Of a stretch of 22,621 bases of DNA, positions 8,464 through 15,707 are shown one piece after another (the first letter of the stretch is position 1; each line of letters starts with the position of its first letter). The translations under genes and the position numbers were made by a program. The stretch spans positions 1 to 22,621 of the forward strand of contig JWZX01001983.1 of the NCBI GenBank assembly GCA_001275005.1, given 5' to 3'. The stretch comes from Chrysochromulina tobinii (Eukaryota > Haptophyta > Prymnesiales > Chrysochromulinaceae). The notes beneath the pieces are model-generated. The model was not told the origin of the DNA. It made no database searches and was given only the letters and a program-made list of their open reading frames with translations.

Positions 8464-10722
8464 ATGGGTTCCGGAAGCTCCAAGTTTGTGATGGGCAAGG
8501 GTGTGTACAAGGCCGCATGGGACGGCAACGAGGCGGAGCTCAGGCGGCTGATCGGCCTTGGGTGGAGCGTCAACTGGCACAATCCTGAGGTGCGCCGCCG
8601 CATGTGCTTCGCATGGGCGCCCGCGGCGTCGTCGCCGCCTCTGCCTTCGGTCGCCCCCGCCGCGCCCGCCCGACACGGCGCCATTTTCCCCACAGCCCAG
8701 CTGCACGGCGCGCGGCGCGATTGGCGCGGCGGCGCTCGTCGCACCCCCGCGTGCTCGCTCATTCGTATCGCCCCCTTGGCCCTTGATGATGGCTCGTATG
8801 TGCGTCCAGGCATACGGACGCACAGCTCTGATGACGGCCTCATTGTACGGGCACGAAGGGTGCGTCCGCCTCCTCCTCGAGTCCGAGGCGATCGAGGTCA
8901 ACGCCACGGATGTAAGCCTCGAGCGTACACTTCCCCAAGCACATGCCATGGGTCAGCTTCCATTTCGTTGCTCTCCTCCCTTTATTGTCTTCTCCTCCCT
9001 TTGTTGTCTTCAGGACATCGGACGGTCAGCTCTGCATTGGGCGGCAGACTTCGGCCGCCTCGCGATCGCGAAGCGTCTCCTCGAACGAGGCGCGGATCTG
9101 ACGCTCCGTAACCGAGACCTGTACGGCAAGACGGCCCTCGACGACGCACGGAAGCAGGGCAAGAGCGAGGTCGTGGCTTTGTTGAGCGGGCCTCGGTACG
9201 CGGATGGAGACCGAACTGAATGCGAACTGAATGCGACTCGAATGCGAACCGAATGAAAACCGAAATGCGGGGAGGCGCCGTCTTGGGCGCACGCGGACCA
9301 GGGATTATCTGCCGCTCGGCGAACGAATCGTGGCGAGCTGCCATGGGATGCGGCCGAGAGGTCGCAGCGTCACGCCCTCTGGGGCGACACAGCGCCCCGC
9401 CATTCCACGCCCTTCACATTTGGCGACGGGTCCAGTACGACCGAATCCTACGCGCCATGGTGGGCACATCGGGAGTCGATGGCGGACTCGCGGCCTGGTT
9501 TGCCTCACTCATTGTGGCTGAGACCGGCCGCGCCGGCTGCGCTACAGACAGTGGCACCCCGACGCGCGCGCGCGCGCTCAGGCGCGCACTTGGACGCTCT
9601 CTGGCGCACTGATGAGCACGCACTCTGGCGCAATCATTGGCAATCATCGGCAATCATCGGCAATCAGCAGCACTCAGAAGCACTCAGGAGCCATCAGTCG
9701 CCCCACGCCGTCGCCCCACGCCGTCGTCCTCAGAGAGGGCGCTGCTGCCTCCACTGCCACTGACTGCCTTGCCATCATCCCAAGATGTGCGGTGCTCTCG
9801 CGCTTCGTGATTGCATTCGATGACGCGTCGTGCTGGGCGCCACTGCTCAGTGCCAACAGCGTGCGTATGCCCGTGCGTTCGAAACAGGTGGGACAAGGCG
9901 GCGGCGGCCGACAAGGCGGCGGCCGACAAGGCGGCGGCCGCGAAGGCGGCGGCCGCGAAGGTGGTGGCCGCGAAGGCGACGGCCGCGAAGGCGACGGCCG
10001 CGAAGGCGGCGGCGGAGAGTGTGGCCCAGCAGGCACGCATCGCCGACGTCGCTGACGAGCCGCTCGAGCTCATGGGCCCGATCACGGGTGTGATGAAGTG
10101 CGTGTGCTTGTCGCTCATGGACGCGGCGGCGGCGAGCGGCGTTGAAGACATCAACGCGCACGCCTTCATCGCGAGTAAGGCGGGGGCGCAGCTTGCCGCG
10201 GCCGATCCGCACGGCCTCGACGCGGACGAGGCGGGCGGGCTGTGGCTGTACACGGCAGAGAGCGACTTCTACCCGAAGCTCAACCGGCTGCTGCGCACAC
10301 GCGACCGCTCCGCACTCAAGCCCTTCTTCCCGTACCTGCAGCTGATGCTGACGGCGCGCAGCAAGCTGCCCAAGTACACCGGCTCCGTCTGGCGCGGCGT
10401 CAAGGGCGTCGACCTGCGCGCCCAGTACCCCAAGAACAAGGAGGTCTGGTGGTGGGCCTTCTCGTCGACGACCAAGCAGCTGCGTACGCTGACGAACCCG
10501 ATGTTCCTCGGCACCAGCGGCGTGCGCACCGTCTTCATGATCGAGATCGTGCACGGCGTCGACCTGCAGCGCTACTCGGCGTTCCAGGGCGTAGCGAGCG
10601 AGGCGGAGGTCCTGCTCTACCCAGGCACGAAGTTCAAGGTGGTCGACGCGATGGAGATGGGTGGCGGCCTCTTCCAGGTGCATCTGAGGGAGGTGCCGCT
10701 CACCGTCGCCCTCTTCAAGTGA
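8464..10722 (+). CDS. N-myristoylated ankyrin repeat / ADP-ribosyltransferase fusion
   Basis: I assemble 414 aa from exons 8464-8589, 8810-8911, 9014-9195 and 9888-10722. The start MGSGSSKF fits the N-myristoylation consensus (Gly2, Ser6, Lys7). Residues about 11-135 are four ankyrin units (YGRTALMTASLYGHEGCVRLL, GRSALHWAADFGRLAIAKRLL, YGKTALDDARKQGK), with introns falling between units in phase 0. A long Lys-Ala repeat (about 138-180; AAAAK units) looks like a rigid single helix. The C-terminal domain has the R-S-ExE signature of arginine-type mono-ADP-ribosyltransferases: VWRGV (Arg306), AFSSTT (Ser329) and SEAEV (Glu375, Glu377). It should transfer ADP-ribose from NAD+ to protein. The third intron (9196-9887, 692 nt) joins CCTCG|G in frame but is the least certain junction; two separate genes remain possible. 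Membrane anchoring is inference. Confidence 0.72.
9213..9268 (+). repeat. 11-nt GAACTGAATGC tandem repeat at the start of ART gene intron 3
   Basis: Units GAACTGAATGC, GAACTGAATGC, GACTCGAATGC, GAACCGAATG and a degenerate fifth follow each other 17 nt after the proposed donor at 9196. The period equals that of the CTCTGATTGCC family, but the sequence differs. Units hold CTGAAT or CCGAAT, close to a branch-point motif. Confidence 0.75.
9629..9725 (+). repeat. GGCAATCATC array inside ART gene intron 3
   Basis: Three to four units of GGCAATCATC/T are followed by CACTCAGAAG-type units (9671-9690) and a doubled GTCGCCCCACGCC (about 9698-9725). GGCAATCA is the reverse complement of TGATTGCC, so this resembles the intron repeat family in antisense orientation within a larger intron. 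Confidence 0.65.
9895..10014 (+). repeat. 15-nt AAGGCGGCGGCCGCG coding repeat (Lys-Ala helix)
   Basis: About eight units of 12-15 nt encode DKAAAADKAAADKAAAAK-type sequence in the linker of the ankyrin-ART protein. Variants KVVAA and KATAA show limited divergence. Confidence 0.85.
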
Positions 10723-11192
10723 GCGCGACGCCCGAGCACCTGTCGACGCTGCGCTGACGGGGCCGCATGGTGCATGCTGAGGGGCGGCCGCGTGCGGGGT
10801 GGGTCTGGGTGGTGCCTGGCAGCTCTCCGCACGTGCAGAGCAATGGAAAGTGTGTGCATCATATCTCGGAGTATGTGCGGTTCCGCAGGCGGGGCATGCG
10901 TGTCTGCGCGCCGCTCTCCTCCATTCTGACTTCAAACCCCATGTTTTCTAACCATACTTAGGCACAGGCGACAGGTCATGCAAACACAGCGAACCATTTT
11001 CACATGAACCATTTTCACATGCGCGCGGCATTGCGCATTCTCCAGGTTCAGGTCAGACTCGTCTGTATTCCGCGAGTGTCTGAATTCTCTGCCGAGATCA
11101 TCTCAGCCGCCTGCCAGCCCTCCGGGCCAGCTCATCTCGATCTCGATCTCGATTGGGCCTAGAGGAGAGGATGCACACTTCTGAGTCGCCGC
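10723..11192. other. Spacer between convergent ART and helicase genes
   Basis: No gene seen. It holds both 3' ends. A perfect 15-bp tandem duplication (GAACCATTTTCACAT at 10991-11005 and 11006-11020) and a TCTCGA run at about 11134-11152 are the only structures I can point to. Confidence 0.6.
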
Positions 11193-12833
11193 TCACCACC
11201 ATTGCTTCCCGCCGCCGCCCTTGCCCTTGCCGCCGCCCTTGCCTTTGAAGCCCTTGCCCTTCCCTCCACCGCCGCCGCCGCGCTGTGCCATCATGGAGAG
11301 CTCGGCCGGCACCACCTGCCCGGCATCGCTCAGAATACGCACGAGCTCGCGCGCATGCTTCGAATCGCCGTTGGTGAAGAGCGTGTCGGCGACGCCAGTC
11401 GCGCCCGCACGCCCCGTGCGCCCGATGCGATGAATATAGTCCTCAGAGCCTCCATCGCCGGGCGGGTAGTCGTAGTTGATGACGTGGCCGATGCCGTTGA
11501 TATCGAGGCCACGCGCGGCGACGTCGGTCGCGATGACCATCGTTAGCTGCCCCGCGCGGAATCGCTCGATGACCGACTCGCGCTCGCGCTGGGTGCGATC
11601 TCCAGAGAGCGTGTCGACGGGCAGCTGGTGATCCCAGCAGTACTGGCCGATCGCGTTGACATCCCTCTTCGTGTTCGCAAAGATGATGACGCGAGTGCCC
11701 ACGGCGGCGCCGCCTGCCTTATAGGGCGCGAGTAGCTCGACGAAAGCTTCCCACTTGGCAGCGGGCTGCACGAGCCGTACATGCTGGACGACAGCCTTGT
11801 TGGCTGTGAGCTTGTCGCCGCCCGAGCCAACCGTCACCTTGACTTGGGACGGGCCGAGCAGGTCCGCGGCGACGCGCTGCACCGCCTTGGGCCACGTGGC
11901 CGTGAACAGAAACGTCTGGCGACCCTCGGGCATCTTGGCCACGATCGCGCGAATATCCTTCTCGAAGCCCATGTCGAGCATCCGATCGGCCTCGTCGAGC
12001 ACGAGCATCGAGCACATCTCGAGGCTCGTCGCGGCGCCGCCGTAGCTCGTGCCGTGCAGGTCGAGCATGTCCATCATGCGCCCGGGCGTCGCGATCAGGA
12101 TCTCGGCGCCGCGAGATAGCTCCGAGATCTGCTTCCACTTTGGGTCGCCGCCGTAGACGGCGACGGCGCGGATCTGGAGCGGCGCCCCAAATTTGGTCGC
12201 CTCGCCCTTGATCTGCAGCGCAAGCTCGCGCGTTGGCGCCATCACGAGGCAGAGCGGCTTGCCGGCGGCCTTCTCCCAATGCAGCTGCGCGCGGGAGAGC
12301 GCGGGCAAGAGATAGCCGAGCGTCTTGCCCGAGCCGGTCTTGGCGATCGCGAGGACATCCTTGCCGGCCATCGCAATCGGCCACGAGGCGCCCTGCACCG
12401 CCGAGGGCATCGAGAAGCCCTGCTGCATCAGCAGCTGCACGAGCGGCGCCGGAAAGGGCGCGGCCGCGAGGCTCGTGCACGGCGACTGATGCTCGGCCGA
12501 GTGGATGGTGATCTCGTTCGCCTGCATAAAGGTGCATGCCGCCTCGAAGTCGTCGACCTTGGCGAGTGGCTTCGAGCCATGCTCGATGCTGATCTCCTCA
12601 CCCGACCCGGAGGTGCCACTCTCAGCCGAGGATGCAGGCCCTGCGGCAGCTTCTGCGGCACGCTTCTGCATCTTGGCCTCCTTGCGCGCGCGCGCGCGCG
12701 CGCCGCGCTTGGCGTCCGCGTCGTCGTCGTCACCGCCGCCAAGGCGAGCGCGCTTGGGCTTCGGTGAGGCATTCACCACCTCTGTGCTCTTCACGGCCAT
12801 GTCGTTGGCGGACTCGATGCGCTTCAGTCCCAT
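11193..12833 (-). CDS. DEAD-box ATP-dependent RNA helicase (Dbp2/DDX5-like)
   Basis: The 546-aa protein lies in one exon. All helicase motifs are present: the Q-motif region with FSMPSAVQ (140-147), motif I AKTGSGKT (164-171), Ia PTRELAL (200-206), Ib TPGR (249-252), II DEAD (280-283), III as TAT rather than SAT (311-313) followed by WPKAVQ, IV VIIFANTKRD, V TDVAARGLDI, and VI HRIGRTGR (468-475). It unwinds or remodels RNA with ATP. FTATWPKAVQ resembles the Dbp2/p68 branch (ribosome biogenesis, mRNP remodelling), but orthology is not proven. A basic N terminus with PKPKRARL suggests nuclear import, and the tail is a Gly/Lys low-complexity segment (KGKGFKGKGGG) typical of RNA binding. I chose the ATG at 12833; the frame extends 16 codons upstream only to a TTG. 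It is convergent with the ART gene. Confidence 0.95.
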   Translation of the reverse strand: MGLKRIESANDMAVKSTEVVNASPKPKRARLGGGDDDDADAKRGARARARKEAKMQKRAAEAAAGPASSAESGTSGSGEEISIEHGSKPLAKVDDFEAACTFMQANEITIHSAEHQSPCTSLAAAPFPAPLVQLLMQQGFSMPSAVQGASWPIAMAGKDVLAIAKTGSGKTLGYLLPALSRAQLHWEKAAGKPLCLVMAPTRELALQIKGEATKFGAPLQIRAVAVYGGDPKWKQISELSRGAEILIATPGRMMDMLDLHGTSYGGAATSLEMCSMLVLDEADRMLDMGFEKDIRAIVAKMPEGRQTFLFTATWPKAVQRVAADLLGPSQVKVTVGSGGDKLTANKAVVQHVRLVQPAAKWEAFVELLAPYKAGGAAVGTRVIIFANTKRDVNAIGQYCWDHQLPVDTLSGDRTQRERESVIERFRAGQLTMVIATDVAARGLDINGIGHVINYDYPPGDGGSEDYIHRIGRTGRAGATGVADTLFTNGDSKHARELVRILSDAGQVVPAELSMMAQRGGGGGGKGKGFKGKGGGKGKGGGGKQWW

Positions 12834-13399
12834 GTTGAGATGCAGATGCAAAGAAGCGCAACGGGGTTCAGAGCCTTCCAAGCGCGACGTCGCCGGGGGT
12901 GTCGTGTTGCAGCCCCTGAGGAATTCTCAGGTGTGACATTTTTGTTGTTTAGTTCCCTTCTCATGGTTCCCTTTCGTCCACCACGGCATGAGACCCGCGA
13001 CGTCCCGAGCGGCGAGAACGCAGACGGTCACCGCCATCCGGGTGGCATCCGCGCTTGTCCGCGCGCGTGCTGGTGTAAAACGCCTGGAGGATCGGGTGAC
13101 AGTTCAGGGCACTGGTGTGCTCGGCAATGTGCATGGGGTACACATGAAAATCAACCTTTGATAAATAATGACCGGCAAGCGGCATGAACATGTTCGGAGC
13201 AATGACGCCCGTCCGGAACGATGCGAGCGAGCGCCGCAGGGGCATGCGCAGGGGGCGCATATCGAAAAGCTGGCTTCCTCGCGTACGGAAACGTTCTCAC
13301 GTGTCCACGCCGTGAACGGTACTGAACAAGTGTGACTCACACAGCCGTTAGCCTCGCGCGCCCAAACCAAACCTTCCCTGAAGCTCGAGGAGTCCGAGG
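12834..13399. other. Spacer upstream of the helicase gene
   Basis: No supported gene. Frames of up to about 115 codons on both strands lack motifs and overlap each other. It contains the helicase promoter and the 3' flank of the small orphan gene. The stretch 13130-13180 (TTGATAAATAATGACC) is AT-richer than its surroundings. Confidence 0.5.
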
Positions 13400-13951
13400 T
13401 CATGTGCCGCCTCCGCCACTCAGCAATCTCGCAGCCAGCGTCCCAGCAAAGCGACCCTTATTCGCGAGAGTGTGCGACGCCACCGTAGCAGCACCTGCGC
13501 TCTCAGCCGGCGGCTTCCGCGGCGCCGCTGCAGGCACAATGCGTGCTGCAGGCTCGGCTGAGGCCTCGGCGCTCATCGCCGTCTCCTCCTTTTGCTGGCG
13601 CTTTGCAGCTTTTCCGCTCACCTGTGGTCCCGGCTGGGCGACTCCCGCGCCCGCTTCAAGTGCGCTACCCTCGTGCTTGCGCTTACCAAGCAACTTCTTG
13701 TGCGAGCGCGACGTGCCAAACTCCACATGCGCGTCCCAGAGCGCCTCAAATGTTGGCTGGAAGTCCTCGTCGGAGAGTGGCAAATAGTGAGACGCTTGAG
13801 CAAGTCCCTGGCCGTTGTAGTGTTTGGCCAGCGGCTGTTCTACGCGGCCGATAATCTTGTCCGCCTGCAGTTGTGGCATGGGCACGCTAATCATTTTCTG
13901 GCGTGCCGGCGGCATCGAGGCCTTGGGCGCCTTCGGAGTGTTTTTCCCCAT
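13400..13951 (-). CDS. Small basic protein of unknown function
   Basis: The 183-aa ORF has a clear ATG and high-GC coding character. I do not recognise a family. The N-terminal half looks conserved-like and globular (ISVPMPQLQADKIIGRVEQP, GLAQASHYLPLSDEDF, LWDAHVEFGT), followed by a basic cluster KKLLGKRKH (85-93) that could be a nuclear localisation signal. The C-terminal half is Ala/Pro/Lys-rich and probably disordered. It sits on the same strand as the helicase with a 566-bp gap, so co-transcription is unlikely. A role in the nucleus or nucleolus is only a guess from composition. Confidence 0.6.
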   Translation of the reverse strand: MGKNTPKAPKASMPPARQKMISVPMPQLQADKIIGRVEQPLAKHYNGQGLAQASHYLPLSDEDFQPTFEALWDAHVEFGTSRSHKKLLGKRKHEGSALEAGAGVAQPGPQVSGKAAKRQQKEETAMSAEASAEPAARIVPAAAPRKPPAESAGAATVASHTLANKGRFAGTLAARLLSGGGGT

Positions 13952-14236
13952 CGTCTTTTTCTTGTGAACTCCGAAGAGGGTGTGAACGAAACTTGCGAAA
14001 CACCGTGAAAAATTCCATCTCTAACATGGGCATACAAGTACGGCATGCGCGCACACACACGACGTCACGTCGCTCAACATTCACTGCTGTGAAAGACTCT
14101 CAACCGCTACATGGCTGTGGATTTGTTTGCGCCGCCGGATGTCTTGGGCGTTGTAGTGGGCGCCGCCGACGACCCGGTGCCGGTGGCCAGAAGCGGAGCG
14201 ACCGTCCCCAACGCGCGCCTCATCCGTGGCGTCATC
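13952..14236 (+). other. Spacer with a doubtful short plus-strand ORF from 14111
   Basis: An ATG at 14111 opens a frame reading MAVDLFAPPDVLGVVVGAA and continuing through the downstream 15-bp repeat, where it reads DLVSR repeatedly. It then runs antisense over the next gene, which is normal shadow behaviour. On the minus strand the same bases read as a Thr/Ser/Gly-rich frame ending at 14108-14110. Third-position GC does not favour either, so I do not call a gene. Confidence 0.25.
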
Positions 14237-14326
14237 GATCTGGTCTCACGAGATCTGGTCTCGCGAGATCTGGTCTCGCGAGATCTGGACTCGCGAGATC
14301 TGGTCTCGCGAGATCTGGTCTCGCCT
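14237..14326. repeat. 15-bp GATCTGGTCTCGCGA tandem repeat, six copies
   Basis: Six head-to-tail copies have only three substitutions: A for G in copy 1, A for T in copy 4, and the last base of copy 6. The unit contains the palindromes TCGCGA and, across junctions, AGATCT, so the array can also fold. It lies just beyond the stop of the minus-strand secreted orphan, in its presumed 3' UTR. Confidence 0.95.
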
Positions 14327-14347
14327 CCCCTTTCTCAGACGACAAGG

Positions 14348-15508
14348 TCATTGGAAGATGAGCGAGTAGGAGCGGAGCATGCCGGCGACGGCCTTCTCCG
14401 TCAGATGCGCCTGCCCATCGCCAAGCGTGTGCATGCGGCTCAGAAAGTCCGCACGCTCGACCGTCGCACCCCCTACCGACGCAGCCGTACTCAAATAGCG
14501 TACGAGGGCATCGCGGCGCTGCCCGACGGCCTGGGCGTGGTAGATGAGGACGGAGCCGGCGCGGTTGAGCGACGAGAGTGCAGGCGCGAGCGCGAGCTCC
14601 TCGGCGCACCAGTGGCTTGCATGCACGTGCACCACCGCACGCTCGGCCCGCGCCCCACGCAACACGTGCAGCTCGAGCGTCGAGCGCAGCGGGTGGTACT
14701 GGTTCCAGAGGGCGCCGTAGAAGGAGCGCACGACCTGCTCGACGAGCGCGCGCCGCGTCGCGTACGTCTCGGCGTACTGCAGCATCCACTTGAGGTGCTC
14801 ACTTCCGACGAACTCGGGAGCAATGAGCCGAAGGAGCAGTGACGCTTGAGCCTCCTCCGGCGCAGCGCCTAGAAGGAGATCAGACGGCTGGCCGACGGCG
14901 GCGGCGAGCTGCGCGACGGCGGCGGCGTCGATGCACGAGAAGAACTTGCCGCCCACATCGTGCAGCCGCTGCAGCCAGCCTTCGAAGAGGCGAGTCGTCT
15001 CCGCTTGACCGATCTGACGCTCGCCCACGTGTTCGAGCACCGTAAGAGCGAGCGCGAACTCGCCCAGGTCGCCGCCGTACGCATACAGACCGACACGTGC
15101 GTGGCGGCCATCGACGCACGCGAAGCCTGCCGCGTCCAGGGGCACCCAGTCGACCGCGCTCGCTGGGCCGACGATGGCCATCAGCTGGTCCGGCGAGAGC
15201 GCCCGATGCGCAGGCGCGTACACGGTCTGGTTGGAGAACTCGACGTCGCTCGGCTGCGTCGGCACGGTGGGCGAGCCGCCCTGCTGGGGCAACGGCTCGA
15301 CCATGAGCGCGTGCTGCGCGCTCGCGCCCGAGCTTAGAGCCTTGCCGCTGAAGACCTGCTCAGGCGAAGGGTTCGTACTCGAGTACGAGGTCTCATTGAG
15401 GCCCGCGCAGCGCGACTGGCAGTGAAGCGTGACGGACGAGGTCTCGCAGCGCTCCGCGCGCGCCGACGCGGCCAAAGAGAGGAGCAGGAAGCTGGCAATG
15501 GCGCGCAT
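14348..15508 (-). CDS. Secreted protein of unknown function with CVDGR...GGDLGEF motif
   Basis: The 386-aa protein starts with a good signal peptide (MRAIASFLLLSLAASARA) from the ATG at 15508. An upstream ATG at 15574 would add 22 basic residues and weaken the signal. A Cys-containing N-terminal part (ERCETSS...HCQSRC) and a Ser/Pro linker precede a probably globular domain. The standout motif is FACVDGRHARVGLYAYGGDLGEF (Cys131), which recalls the CVDGR...PGG segment of cadmium-type carbonic anhydrases. Candidate further metal ligands are His238 (VGSEHLKW) and the later HASHWC cluster, but their spacing does not match the carbonic anhydrase pattern I remember, so the assignment stays a hypothesis. 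It is divergent from the S28 peptidase gene, with about 200 bp between starts. It acts in the secretory route or outside the cell. Confidence 0.7.
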   Translation of the reverse strand: MRAIASFLLLSLAASARAERCETSSVTLHCQSRCAGLNETSYSSTNPSPEQVFSGKALSSGASAQHALMVEPLPQQGGSPTVPTQPSDVEFSNQTVYAPAHRALSPDQLMAIVGPASAVDWVPLDAAGFACVDGRHARVGLYAYGGDLGEFALALTVLEHVGERQIGQAETTRLFEGWLQRLHDVGGKFFSCIDAAAVAQLAAAVGQPSDLLLGAAPEEAQASLLLRLIAPEFVGSEHLKWMLQYAETYATRRALVEQVVRSFYGALWNQYHPLRSTLELHVLRGARAERAVVHVHASHWCAEELALAPALSSLNRAGSVLIYHAQAVGQRRDALVRYLSTAASVGGATVERADFLSRMHTLGDGQAHLTEKAVAGMLRSYSLIFQ

Positions 15509-15707
15509 CCCTGCTTCCGAGGGCGCGGCCTTGAGGATAAGGGTCTCCCTCCTCACCTTGCGCTTTGTGAACATTTGTCAACGTCTGTGAACAATTGGAG
15601 CTTGTGCGTGTCAGAAGTCACACAGAACATTCACATTCACACACGCACAGTGCAGGTGGACCCGTGTTCGCGTTCGGCTTCCGCAGCGCAAGCGCTTGTC
15701 GCACGAA
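15509..15707. promoter_or_regulatory. Short divergent promoter region
   Basis: Only 199 bp separates the divergent start codons of the CVDGR-motif protein and the S28 peptidase, two secreted proteins. Shared regulation is possible. A run of ACATTCACATTCACACACGC (about 15626-15645) is the only distinctive sequence; no TATA box is seen. Confidence 0.4.

Noticed and set aside
8188-8949. Minus-strand ORF of 253 codons over the ankyrin gene start
   Set aside because: No start context or motif. It spans the spacer, exon 1 and intron 1 of the plus-strand gene, whose ankyrin units are clear.
9847-10935. Long minus-strand ORF (362 codons) antisense to the ADP-ribosyltransferase exon
   Set aside because: Its frame is a GC-rich shadow: composition is Arg/His/Leu-rich with no motif, while the plus strand carries a clear R-S-ExE domain.
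11719-12537. Second minus-strand frame (272 codons) within the helicase gene
   Set aside because: It is a frame-shifted shadow of the DEAD-box coding sequence, without helicase motifs.
14111-14842. Plus-strand gene of 243 codons
   Set aside because: Most of it is antisense to the secreted orphan, and the unique first 42 codons have no recognisable feature; kept only as a doubtful ORF in the spacer entry.
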